From Nephrocerus scutellatus (taxonomy: Eukaryota > Arthropoda > Insecta > Diptera > Pipunculidae): 64,000 nucleotides of DNA. The DNA is taken from positions 50,332,019-50,396,018 of the forward strand of contig OX352761.1 of NCBI GenBank assembly GCA_947095585.1, in the 5' to 3' direction. Below are positions 1-13,000 of this stretch, one piece after another. Below the pieces are notes generated by a model. It ran no database searches and was not told the DNA's origin. It saw only the letters and a list, made by a program, of their open reading frames with translations. The first letter of the stretch is position 1; each line of letters opens with the position of its first letter. Both the position numbers and the translations under genes were made by a program.

Positions 1-251
1 GTAAGCAGAGCAACGAAGTGGACTTTTGAGTTTCAATACAATTACTAGTACTACACATACACATATTAGCCGTAGAGTGAGAGAGGGTGATTGAGTTGTT
101 GGGGAAGTGGTATGGCATGGAAATAGAAGTATGTATGCATCAAAATGTTTTTCGCTTTGAAACGCACAGACGCAATATTCGCCATTAATTTCGTTTTATC
201 TGGTTCTCTTTTTAAATTCTCTATATTAACTTCACTTTCCCGTGGCACGGA

Positions 252-560
252 AGTCGGTCGGACGTCTGTCGGACGTCTGTCTGTCTGTCGTGGAATCTTG
301 CGATCAATTTTTAACCCACTTCCGATTTTATTGAAATTTTGCACACATGTGTATTTCCGGAGACAACACTTTCTATTAAATTTTGAGGCTCTCAGGCTTC
401 GGGGTCGGGGGGCTCCCATACAAAAAATTTAAAAAATTTACCCGATTTTCTTCAAATTTTACACACATGTGTATACCCAATAAACAATACTTTTTCGAAA
501 ATTTGGTAGTAATCGAGTCCCGGGTTCGGCCGCAAGGCCCTTTTTAAATATCTATACTGG
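252..560. repeat. Dispersed repeat with two ~120-bp-spaced modules and a CTGT-rich start
   Basis: After a CTGT/GGACGT-rich stretch (about 252-290), a module containing the motif ACACATGTGTAT occurs twice about 120 bp apart (near 341 and 461), each preceded by CGATTTT and an A/T-rich stretch. Open frames over this stretch exist on both strands but neither resembles a known protein, so I treat it as a dispersed repeat. Bases 1-251 hold no gene that I can see. Confidence 0.45.
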
Positions 561-603
561 CATCAGATATTCGTCGCTGCGGCTGCGCTGCATGGTTTTG
601 GTG

Positions 604-619
604 GAGAGAGAGAGAGAGA
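604..619. repeat. (GA)n microsatellite
   Basis: Eight uninterrupted GA dinucleotides. Confidence 0.9.
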
Positions 620-620
620 A

Positions 621-1289
621 ATCTTAGCTCACGCACAAATGAACCCAGCAAATGAAACGAGACATAAATGTTTTATGCTTAATTCAACTTACATTTTTAT
701 TTACTGAATTTTATTTTTATTGATGTCGTTTTTTGTTGTCGATATCAACTTACAGATAGAACAACAAGTTTTCGCAATATTCTATCATTTCGCGTTTTCA
801 TAAATTAGTTCAGAGCAGTCAAAGAGTTCTCAAGATAAATGTTCGTGTTTCTTATTTGCTCAGAGTATGAGCGTGCTCTAAGTGCTCAGAATAAAATGAT
901 CTGAGCATTTTCAATTTCAACATCTGATGTCAAATGTCTGTTTCGATGATTTTTTCCTACAATAAAAAAAATGGCCCAGGATCGAGGGGCTCCATTATCA
1001 ATTTCTGCGATTAGAGAATTTAGATGAACAATTTTAATTTTTTATTGTTTTTTATTTAATTTCTTTTGCATTCTTGATTGTATGTTATTGAAACCACATA
1101 CATGATCATCAATCACATCACATACAACAGAATAAATAATTTATAAGCTGATTTAAATGTTCATAACAATTTATTGTGAGGTGGGTCCATTTTAAATATC
1201 ACTGCACAAACATAGTAATGCAGTTGAGTCGATAGTAGTAGGAGAAGTAAGAGCTGTTAAAAAAATATGTGCGTGTAATCTTTACGCGC
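621..1289. other. A/T-rich stretch without recognisable genes
   Basis: No convincing reading frame, RNA gene or repeat family was recognised. It abuts the first satellite monomer at about 1290. Confidence 0.6.
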
Positions 1290-4200
1290 GGATTTCCATA
1301 GGAAGAAGTCTTATAATCGCATCTTAGTACTACATTCCGAATTTCATGCGAATCGCTTGAGAAATAGCTTTGTTCCAGAAATTCCAGACAATAATGATCA
1401 TATTCCAGAAGTTCCATAGGAAGAAATATTATAGTCACATCTTAGTCCTACATTCCGAATTTTGTGCGAATCGCTTGAAAAATTGTTTTGCTCCCGAAAT
1501 TCCAGACAATAATGATGATATTCCAGAATTTCCGTTGGAAGAAATCTTATAGTCGCATCTTATTCCTACATTCCAAATTTCATCCGAATCGCTTGAAAAA
1601 TTGCTTTGTTCCAGAAATTCCAGACAATAATGATCATATTTCAGAGTTTCCATAGAAAGAAATCTTATAGTCACATCTTAGTCACACATTCCCAATTTCA
1701 TGCGAATCGCGTGAGAAATTGCTTTATTCCAGAAATTTCTGACAATAATGATCATATTCCAGAATTTCCGTAGGAAGAAATCTTATAGTCACATCTTAGT
1801 CCTACATTTCGAATTTCATGCGAATCGCTTGAGAAATTGCTTTATTCCAGAAATTCCAGACAATAATGATCATATTCCAGAATTTCCGTAGGAAGAAATC
1901 TTAAAGTCGCATCTTAGTCACACATTCCGAATTTCGTGCGAATCGCTTGAAAAATTGCTTTGTTCCAGAAATTCCAGACAATAATGATCATATTCCAGAA
2001 GTTCCATAGGAAGAAATCTTATAGTCACATCTTAGTCACACATTCCGAATTTCGTGCGAATCGCTTGAAAAATTGATTTGCTCCAGAAATTCCAGACCAT
2101 AATAATCATATTCTAGAATTTCCATATGAAGAAATCTTATAGTCACATCTTAGTCCTACATTTCGAATTTCATGCGAATCGCTTGAGAAATTGCTTTATT
2201 CCAGAAATTCCAGACAATAATGATCATATTCCAGAATTTCCGTAGGAAGAAATCTTATAGTCGCATCTTAGTCCTACATTCCGAATTTCGTGCGAATCGC
2301 TTGAAAAATTGTTTTGCTCCCGAAATTCCAGACAATAATTATGATATTCCGGAATTTCCGTTGGAAGAAATCTTATAGTCGCATCTTATTCCTACATTCC
2401 AAATTTCATGCGAATCGCTTGAAAAATTGTTTGTTCCATAAATTCCAGACAATAATGATCATATTTCAGAGTTTCCATAGAAAGAAATCTTATAGTCACA
2501 TCTTAGTCACACATTCCAAATTTCATGCGAATCGCTTGAAAAATTGCTTTGTTCCAGAAATTCCAGACAATAATGATCATATTCCAGAAGTTCCAAAGGA
2601 AGAAATCTTATAGTCACATCTTAGTCACACATTCCGAATTTCGTGCGAATCGCTTGAAAAATTGATTTGCTCCAGAAATTCCAGACCATAATAATTATAT
2701 TCTAGAATTTCCATATGAAGAAATCTTATAGTCACATCTTAGTCCTACATTTCGAATTTCATGCGAATCGCTTGAGAAATTGCTTTATTCCAGAAATTCC
2801 AGACAATAATGATCATATTCCAGAATTTCCGTAGGAAGAAATCTTATAGTCGCATCTTAGTCCTACATTCCAAATTTCATGCGAATAGCTTGAAAAATTG
2901 CTTTGTTCCAGAAATTCCAGACAATAATGATCATATTCCAGAAGTTCCATAGGAAGAAATCTTATAGTCACATCTTAGTCCTACATTCCAAATTTCATGC
3001 GAATCGCTTGATAAATTGCTTTGTTCCAGAAATTCCAGACAACAATGATCATACTCCAGAAGTTCCATAGGAAGAAATCTTATAGTCACATCTTAGTCAC
3101 ACATTCCGAATTTCGTGCGAATCGCTTGAAAAATTGATTTTCTCCAGAAATTCCAGACCATAATAATCATATTCTAGAATTTCCATAGGAAGAAAGCTTA
3201 TAGTCACATCTTAATCTACATTTCGAATTTCATGCGAAACGCTTGAGAAATTGCTTTATTCCAGAAATTCCAGACAATAATGATCATATTCCAGAATTTC
3301 CGTAGGAAGAAATCTTATAGTCGCATCTTTGTCCTACATTCCAAATTTCATGCGAATCGCTTGAAAAATTGCTTTGTTCCAGAAATTCCAGACAATAATG
3401 ATCATATTCCAGAAGTTCCATAGGAAGAAATCTTATAGTCACATCTTAGTCCTACATTCCAAATTTCATGCTAATCGCTTGAAAAATTGCTTTGTTCCAG
3501 AAATTCCAGGCAATAATGATCATATTTCAGAGTTTCCATAGAAAGAAATCTTATAGTCACATCTTAGTCACACATTCCAAATTTCATGCGAATCGCTTGA
3601 AAAATTGTTTTGCTCCCGAAATTCCAGACAATAATTATGATATTCCAGAATTTCCGTTGGAAGAAATCTTATAGTCGCATCTTATTCCTACATTCCAAAT
3701 TTCATCCGAATCGCTTGAAAAATTGCTTTCTTCCAGAAATTCCAGACAATAATGATCATATTTCAGAGTTTCTTAATCACACATTCCCAATTTCATGCGA
3801 ATCGCGTGAGAAATTCCTTACAATAATGATCATATTCCAGAATTTCCGTAGGAAGAAATCTTATAGTCGCATCTTAGTCCTACATTCCGAATTTCGTGCG
3901 AATCGCTTGAAAAATTGTTTTGCTCCCGAAATTCCAGACAATAATTATGATATTCCGGAATTTCTGTTGGAAGAAATCTTATAGTCGCATCTTATTCCTA
4001 CATTCCAAATTTCATGCGAATCGCTTGAAAAATTGTTTGTTCCAGAAATTCCAGACAATAATGATCATATTTCAGAGTTTCCATAGAAAGAAATCTTATA
4101 GTCACATTTTAGTCACACATTCCAAATTTCATGCGAATCGCTTGAAAAATTGCTTTGTTCCAGAAATTCCAGACAATAATGATCATATTCCAGAAGTTCC

Positions 4201-6161
4201 ATAGGAAGAAATCTTATAGTCACATCTTAGACACACATTCCGAATTTCGTGCGAATCGCTTGAAAAATTGATTTGCTCCAGAAATTCCAGACCATAATAA
4301 TCATATTCTAGAATTTCCATATGAAGAAATCTTATAGTCACATCTTAGTCCTACATTTCGAATTTCATGCGAATCGCTTGAGAAATTGCTTTATTCCAGA
4401 AATTCCAGACAATAATGACCATATTCCAGAATTTCCGTAGGAAGAAATCTTATAGTCGCATCTTAGTCCTACATTCCAAATTTCATGCGAATCGCTTGAA
4501 AAATTGCTTTGTTCCAGAAATTCCAGACAATAATGATCATATTCCAGAAGTTCCATAGGAAGAAATCTTATAGTCGCATCTTATTCCTACATTCCGAATT
4601 TCATGCGAATCGCTTGAAAAATTGCTTTGCTCCCGAAATTCCAGACAATAATGATCATATTCCAGAATTTCCGTTGGAAGAAATCTTATAGTCGCATCTT
4701 AGCCCTACATTCCGAATTTCATGCGAATCGCTTGAAAAATTGCTTTGCTCCAGATATTGCAGACAATAATGATCATATTCCAGAAGTTTCATAGGAAGAA
4801 ATTTTATAGTCGCATCTTAGTCACACATTCCGAATTTCATGCGAATCGCGTGAGAAATTGCTTTGCTCCCGAAATTCCAGACAATAATGATCATATTCCA
4901 GAATTTCCGTTGGAAGAAATCTTATAGTCGCATCTTAGCCCTACATTCCGAATTTCATGCGAATCGCTTGAAAAATTGCTTTGCTCCAGATATTGCAGAC
5001 AATAATGATCATATTCCAGAAGTTTCATAGGAAGAAATTTTATAGTCGCATCTTAGTCACACATTCCGAATTTCATGCGAATCGCGTGAGAAATTGCTTT
5101 ATTCCAGAAATTCCAGACAATAATGATCATATTTCAGAATTTCTTATAGTCGCATCTTAGTCCTACATTCCGAATTTCGTGCGAATCGCTTGAAAAATTG
5201 TTTTGCTCCCGAAATTCCAGACAATAATTATGATATTCCAGAATTTCCGTTGGAGGAAATCTTATAGTCGCATCTTATTCCTACATTCCGAATTTCATGC
5301 GAATCGCTTGAAAAATTGCTTTGCTCCAGATATTTCAGACAATAATGATCATATTCCAGAAGTTCCATAGGAAGAAATTTTATAGTCACATCTTAGTCCT
5401 ACATTTCGAATTTCATGAGAATCGCTTGAAAAATTGCTTTATTCCAGAAATTCCAGACAATAATGATCATAATCCAGAATTTCCGTTGAAAGAAATCTTA
5501 TAGTCGCATCTTATTCCTACATTCCGAATTTCATGCGAATCGCTTGAAAAATTGCTTTGCTCCCGAAATTCCAGACAATAATGATCATATTCCAGAATTT
5601 CCGTTGGAAGAAATCTTATAGTCGCATCTTAGTCCTACATTCCGAATTTCATGCGAATCGCTTGAAAAATTGCTTTGCTCCAGATATTCCAGACAATATT
5701 GATCATATTCCAGAAGTTTCATAGGAAGAAATTTTATAGTCGCATCTTAGTCACACATCCCGAATTTCATGCGAATCGCGTGAGAAATTGCTTTATTCCA
5801 GAAATTCCAGACAATAATGATCATATTCCAGAATTTCCGTAGGAAGAAATCTTATAGTCGCATCTTAGTCCTACATTCCGAATTTCGTGCGAATCGCTTG
5901 AAAAATTGTTTTGCTCCCGAAATTCCAGACAATAATTATGATTTTCCAGAATTTCCGTTGGAGGAAATCTTATAGTCGCATCTTATTCCTACATTCCGAA
6001 TTTCATGCGAATCGCTTGAAAAATTGCTTTGCTCCAGATATTTCAGACAATAATGATCATATTCCAGAAGTTCATTAGGAAGAAATTTTATAGTCGCATC
6101 TTACTCACACATTCCGAATTTAATGCAAATCTCTTGGGAAATGGCTTAGTTCCCAAAGTAC
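1290..6161. repeat. 118-bp satellite array, block 1
   Basis: About 41 tandem monomers of 118 bp. Landmarks in each monomer are TTCCAGAAATTCC, the palindrome ATGATCAT inside AATAATGATCATATT, GAAGAAATCTTATAG, CATCTTAGTC and GCGAATCGCTTGA. Variant monomers recur in a fixed order. One carries an internal deletion (about 3760-3830) that recurs elsewhere in the array; another has CCATAATAATCATATTCTAG. Because 118 is not a multiple of three, the reading frame shifts by one at each monomer. The many 60- to 124-codon open frames here are therefore by-products of the repeat, not genes. The last monomer before the LTR piece is more diverged (CTTGGGAAATGGCTTAG), like the old monomers near 60.4 kb. Confidence 0.95.
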
Positions 6162-6737
6162 TGACATTTAAAAGTTTGATATTTAACATTGATCACAACA
6201 GTCGGACATTAAACAGTGTCTCACTTCTGTTGATCACAACATTCGGACATTTAATAGTGTATCACTTAAAAGTGACATAACAGAGGACAAAATGCTGTTA
6301 AAATAGTTCCATTTAACATTCGACTTTTTGAATATGTACCCCTTAACATTGTAGTGAGACGTTGTCACGTTGAAAAAAAATTTGGTATTTTTTTGTGTAT
6401 ACGGGGTAAAACCTATATATAGATATAGTGTCATTGAATTGGTCTCGTGGTTTTTTTATTTTTTTTTGAAACTATGACCGTTAGCCTTATAATTATTACT
6501 ATCCGTGTGGCCATGCTTCATGTTCTAATTGGAATTTTAAATTTGTTTCAGCCATTCCGGACGTCGACCTAGTCAGCGCTGCCGAAGGAGATGTGCAGGG
6601 TTACCCTGCATAAAAAAGGTAAATGATGTATTTAAAAATTTTTCACTAGATTAACAGAAAAAAAAATAATAATGAAACCTTTTCAATACTATTCAATTAC
6701 TTTATGATAAAACGAAACTTACCTTAAAATTAGAATA
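6162..6737 (+). mobile_element. Truncated Osvaldo-like LTR fragment embedded in satellite, copy 1
   Basis: It matches the first ~575 bp of the LTR at 21693-23082. It starts at TGACATTTAAAAG, within satellite text ending TTCCCAAAGTAC. It breaks off at AATA, where satellite resumes as AATAATGATC. The 4-bp AATA is present in both partners, so the 3' junction looks like a microhomology deletion. Confidence 0.85.
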
Positions 6738-7554
6738 ATGATCATATTCCAGAAGTTCCATAGGAAGAAATCTTATAGTCACATCTTAGTCCTACATTCC
6801 AAATTTCATGCTAATCGCTTGAAAAATTGCTTTGTTCCAGAAATTCCAGGCAATAATGATCATATTTCAGAGTTTCTATAGAAAGAAATCTTATAGTCAC
6901 ATCTTAGTCACACATTGCAAATTTCATGCGAATCGCTTGAAAAATTGCTTTGCTCCCGAAATTCCAGACAATAATGATCATATTCCAGAATTTCCGTTGG
7001 AAGAAATCTTATAGTCGCATCTTAGTCCTACATTCCGAATTTCATGCGAATCGCTTGAAAAATTGCTTTGCTCCAGATATTCCAGACAATATTGATCATA
7101 TTCCAGAAGTTTCATAGGAAGAAATTTTATAGTCGCATCTTAGTCACACATCCCGAATTTCATGCGAATCGCGTGAGAAATTGCTTTATTCCAGAAATTC
7201 CAGACAATAATGATCATATTCCAGAATTTCCGTAGGAAGAAATCTTATAGTCGCATCTTAGTCCTACATTCCGAATTTCGTGCGAATCGCTTGAAAAATT
7301 GTTTTGCTCCCGAAATTCCAGACAATAATTATGATTTTCCAGAATTTCCGTTGGAGGAAATCTTATAGTCGCATCTTATTCCTACATTCCGAATTTCATG
7401 CGAATCGCTTGAAAAATTGCTTTGCTCCAGATATTTCAGACAATAATGATCATATTCCAGAAGTTCATTAGGAAGAAATTTTATAGTCGCATCTTACTCA
7501 CACATTCCGAATTTAATGCAAATCTCTTGGGAAATGGCTTAGTTCCCAAAGTAC
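6738..7554. repeat. 118-bp satellite array, block 2
   Basis: About seven monomers between the first and second LTR fragments. The block forms one 1393-bp segmental repeat together with the adjacent LTR fragment. Confidence 0.95.
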
Positions 7555-8129
7555 TGACATTTAAAAGTTTGATATTTAACATTGATCACAACAGTCGGAC
7601 ATTAAACAGTGTCTCACTTCTGTTGATCACAACATTCGGACATTTAATAGTGTATCACTTAAAAGTGACATAACAGACGACAAAATGCTGTTAAAATAGT
7701 TCCATTTAACATTCGACTTTTTGAATATGTACCCCTTAACCTTGTAGTGAGACGTTGTCACGTTGAAAAAAAATTTGGTATTTTTTTGTGTATACGGGGT
7801 AAAACCTATATATAGATATAGTGTCATTGAATTGGTCTCGTGGTTTTTTTATTTTTTTTGAAACTATGACCGTTAGCCTTATAATTATTACTATCCGTGT
7901 GGCCATGCTTCATGTTCTAATTGGAATTTTAAATTTGTTTCAGCCATTCCGGACGTCGACCTAGTCAGCGCTGCCGAAGGAGATGTGCAGGGTTACCCTG
8001 CATAAAAAAGGTAAATGATGTATTTAAAAATTTTTCACTAGATTAACAGAAAAAAAAATAATAATGAAACCTTTTCAATACTATTCAATTACTTTATGAT
8101 AAAACGAAACTTACCTTAAAATTAGAATA
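7555..8129 (+). mobile_element. Truncated Osvaldo-like LTR fragment embedded in satellite, copy 2
   Basis: Almost identical to copy 1, with the same 5' and 3' junctions (one T fewer in a T-run, few substitutions). It lies exactly 1393 bp downstream at its 5' end, so it arose by duplication rather than by independent insertion. Confidence 0.85.
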
Positions 8130-9491
8130 ATGATCATATTCCAGAAGTTCCATAGGAAGAAATCTTATAGTCACATCTTAGTCCTACATTCCAAATTTCA
8201 TGCTAATCGCTTGAAAAATTGCTTTGTTCCAGAAATTCCAGGCAATAATGATCATATTTCAGAGTTTCTATAGAAAGAAATCTTATAGTCACATCTTAGT
8301 CACACATTGCAAATTTCATGCGAATCGCTTGAAAAATTTTTTTGCTCCCGAAATTCCAGACAATAATTATGATATTCCAGAATTTCCGTTGGAAGAAATC
8401 TTATAGTCGCATCTTATTCCTACATTCCAAATTTCATCCGAATCGCTTGAAAAATTGCTTTGTTCCAGAAATTCCAGACAATAATGATCATATTTCAGAG
8501 TTTCTTAATCACACATTCCCAATTTCATGCGAATCGCGTGAGAAATTCCTGACAATAATGATCATATTCCAGAATTTCCGTAGGAAGAAATCTTATAGTC
8601 GCATCTTAGTCCTACATTCCGAATTTCGTGCGAATCGCTTGAAAAATTGTTTTGCTCTCGAAAATCCAGACAATAATTATGATATTCCGGAATTTCCGTT
8701 GGAAGAAATCTTATAGTCGCATCTTATTCCTACATTCCAAATTTCATGCGAATCGCTTGAAAAATTGTTTGTTCCAGAAATTCCAGACAATAATGATCAT
8801 ATTTCAGAGTTTCCATAGAAAGAAATCTTATAGTCACATCTTAGTCACACATTCCAAATTTCATGCGAATCGCTTGAAAAATTGCTTTGTTCCAGAAATT
8901 CCAGACAATAATGATCATATTCCAGAAGTTCCATAGGAAGAAATCTTATAGTCACATCTTAGTCACACATTCCGAATTTCGTGCGAATCGCTTGAAAAAT
9001 TGATTTGCTCCAGAAATTCCAGACCATAATAATCAAATTCAAGAATTTCCATATGAAGAAATCTTATAGTCACATCTTAGTCCTACATTTCGAATTTCAT
9101 GCGAATCGCTTGAGAAATTGCTTTATTCCAGAAATTCCAGACAATAATGATCATATTCCAGAATTTCCGTAGGAAGAAATCTTATAGTCGCATCTTAGTC
9201 CTACATTCCAAATTTCATGCGAATCGCTTGAAAAATTGCTTTGTTCCAGAAATTCCAGACAATAATGATCATATTCCAGAAGTTCCATAGGAAGAAATCT
9301 TATAGTCGCATCTTATTCCTACATTCCGAATTTCATGCGAATCGCTTGAAAAATTGCTTTGCTCCAGATATTTCAGACAATAATGATCATATTCCAGAAG
9401 TTCATTAGGAAGAAATTTTATAGTCGCATCTTACTCACACATTCCGAATTTAATGCAAATCTCTTGGGAAATGGCTTAGTTCCCAAAGTAC
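8130..9491. repeat. 118-bp satellite array, block 3
   Basis: About 11.5 monomers. It includes the same internally deleted monomer (about 8500-8560) seen near 3760 and 14030. Confidence 0.95.
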
Positions 9492-10066
9492 TGACATTTA
9501 AAAGTTTGATATTTAACATTGATCACAACAGTCGGACATTAAACAGTGTCTCACTTCTGTTGATCGCAACATTCGGACATTTAATAGTGTATCACTTAAA
9601 AGTGACATAACAGAGGACAAAATGCTGTTAAAATAGTTCCATTTAACATTCGACTTTTTGAATATGTACCCCTTAACCTTGTAGTGAGACGTTGTCACGT
9701 TGAAAAAAAATTTGGTATTTTTTTGTGTATACGGGGTAAAACCTATATATAGATATAGTGTCATTGAATTGGTCTCGTGGTTTTTTTATTTTTTTTGAAA
9801 CTATGACCGTTAGCCTTATAATTATTACTATCCGTGTGGCCATGCTTCATGTTCTAATTGGAATTTTAAATTTGTTTCAGCCATTCCGGACGTCGACCTA
9901 GTCAGCGCTGCCGAAGGAGATGTGCAGGGTTACCCTGCATAAAAAAGGTAAATGATGTATTTAAAAATTTTTCACTAGATTAACAGAAAAAAAAATAATA
10001 ATGAAACCTTTTCAATACTATTCAATTACTTTATGATAAAACGAAACTTACCTTAAAATTAGAATA
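9492..10066 (+). mobile_element. Truncated Osvaldo-like LTR fragment embedded in satellite, copy 3
   Basis: Third copy of the same truncated LTR piece, with identical satellite junctions at both ends. It lies 1937 bp after copy 2, the extra 544 bp being satellite. Confidence 0.85.
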
Positions 10067-13000
10067 ATGATCATATTCCAGAAGTTCCATAGGAAGAAAT
10101 CTTATAGTCACATCTTAGTCCTACATTCCAAATTTCATGCTAATCGCTTGAAAAATTGCTTTGTACCAGAAATTCCAGGCAATAATGATCATATTTCAGA
10201 GTTTCTATAGAAAGAAATCTTATAGTCACATCTTAGTCACACATTCCAAATTTCATGCGAATCGCTTGAAAAATTTTTTTGCTCCCGAAATTCCAGACAA
10301 TAATTATGATATTCCAGAATTTCCGTTGGAAGAAATCTTATAGTCGCATCTTATTCCTACATTCCAAATTTCATCCGAATCGCTTGAAAAATTGCTTTGT
10401 TCCAGAAATTCCAGACAATAATGATCATATTTCAGAGTTTCTTAATCACACATTCCAAATTTCATGCGAATCGCTTGAAAAATTTTTTTGCTCCCGAAAT
10501 TCCAGACAATAATTATGATATTCCAGAATTTCCGTAGGAAGAAATCTTATAGTCGCATCTTAGTCCTACATTCCGAATTTCGTGCGAATCGCTTGAGAAA
10601 TTGCTTTATTCCAGAAATTCCAGACAATAATGATCATATTCCAGAATTTCCGTAGGAAGAAATCTTATAGTCGCATCTTAGTCCTACATTCCGAATTTCG
10701 TGCGAATCGCTTGAAAAATTGTTTTGCTCCCGAAATTCCAGACAATAATTATGATATTCCAGAATTTCCGTTGGAAGAAATCTTATAGTCGCATCTTATT
10801 CCTACATTCCAAATTTCATCCGAATCGCTTGAAAAATTGCTTTGTTCCAGAAATTCCAGACAATAATGATCATATTTCATAGTTTCTTAATCACACATTC
10901 CCAATTTCATGCGAATCGCGTGAGAAATTCCTGACAATAATGATCATATTCCAGAATTTCCGTAGGAAGAAATCTTATAGTCGCATCTTAGTCCTACATT
11001 CCGAATTTCGTGCGAATCGCTTGAAAATTGTTTTGCTCCCGAAATTCCAGACAATAATTATGATATTTCAGAGTTTCCATAGAAAGAAATCTTATAGTCA
11101 CATCTTAGTCACACATTCCAAATTTCATGCGAATCGCTTGAAAAATTGCTTTGTTCCAGAAATTCCAGACAATAATGATCATATTCCAGAAGTTCCATAG
11201 GAAGAAATCTTATAGTCACATCTTAGTCACACATTCCGAATTTCGTGCGAATCGCTTGAAAAATTGATTTGCTCCAGAAATTCCAGACCATAATAATCAA
11301 ATTCTAGAATTTCCATATGAAGAAATCTTATAGTCACATCTTAGTCCTACATTTCGAATTTCATGCGAATCGCTTGAGAAATTGCTTTATTCCAGAAATT
11401 CCAGACAATAATGATCATATTCCAGAATTTCCGTAGGAAGAAATCTTATAGTCGCATCTTAGTCATACATTCCAAATTTCATGCGAATCGCTTGAAAAAT
11501 TGCTTTGTTCCAGAAATTCCAGACAATAATGATGATATTCCAGAATTTCCGTTGGAAGAAATCTTATAGTCGCATCTTATTCCTACATTCCAAATTTCAT
11601 CCGAATCGCTTGAAAAATTGCTTTGTTCCAGAAATTCCAGACAATAATGATCATATTTCAGAGTTTCCATAGAAAGAAATCTTATAGTCACATCTTAGTC
11701 ACACATTCCCAATTTCATGCGAATCGCGTGAGAAATTGCTTTATTCCAGAAATTTCTGACAATAATGATCATATTCCAGAATTTCCGTAGGAAGAAATCT
11801 TATAGTCGCATCTTAGTCCTACATTCCGAATTTCGTGCGAATCGCTTGAAAAATTGATTTGCTCCCGAAATTCCAGACAATAATTATGATATTCCGGAAT
11901 TTCCGTTGGAAGAAATCTTATAGTCGCATCTTATTCCTACATTCCAAATTTCATGCGAATCGCTTGAAAAATTGTTTGTTCCAGAAATTCCAGGCAATAA
12001 TGATCATATTTCAGAGTTTCCATAGAAAGAAATCTTATAGTCACATCTTAGTCACACATTCCAAATTTCATGCGAATCGCTTGAAAAATTGCTTTGTTCC
12101 AGAAATTCCAGACAATAATGATCATATTCCAGAAGTTCCATAGGAAGAAATCTTATAGTCACATCTTAGTCACACATTCCGAATTTCGTGCGAATCGCTT
12201 GAAAAATTGATTTGCTCCAGAAATTCCAGACCATAATAATCATATTCTAGAATTTCCATATGAAGAAATCTTATAGTCACATCTTAGTCCTACATTTCGA
12301 ATTTCATGCGAATCGCTTGAGAAATTGCTTTATTCCAGAAATTCCAGACAATAATGATCATATTCCAGAATTTCCGTAGGAAGAAATCTTATAGTCGCAT
12401 CTTAGTCCTACATTCCAAATTTCATGCGAATCGCTTGAAAAATTGCTTTGTTCCAGAAATTCCAGACAATAATGATCATATTCCAGAAGTTCCATAGGAA
12501 GAAATCTTATAGTCGCATCTTATTCCTACATTCCGAATTTCATGCGAATCGCTTGAAAAATTGCTTTGCTCCCGAAATTCCAGACAATAATGATCATATT
12601 CCAGAATTTCCGTTGGAAGAAATCTTATAGTCGCATCTTAGTCCTACATTCCGAATTTCATGCGAATCGCTTGAAAAATTGCTTTGCTCCAGATATTGCA
12701 GACAATATTGATCATATTCCAGAAGTTTCATAGGAAGAAATTTTATAGTCGCATCTTAGTCACACATTCCGAATTTCATGCGAATCGCGTGAGAATTTGC
12801 TTTATTCCAGAAATTCCAGACAATAATGATCATATTCCAGAATTTCCGTAGGAAGAAATCTTATAGTCGCATCTTAGTCCTACATTCCGAATTTCGTGCG
12901 AATCGCTTGAAAAATTGTTTTGCTCCCGAAATTCCAGACAATAATTATGATATTCCAGAATTTCCGTTGGAGGAAATCTTATAGTCGCATCTTATTCCTA

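Noticed and set aside
66..432. Overlapping open frames of 95 and 117 codons on opposite strands
   Set aside because: No domain or codon signal; they lie over a dispersed repeat.
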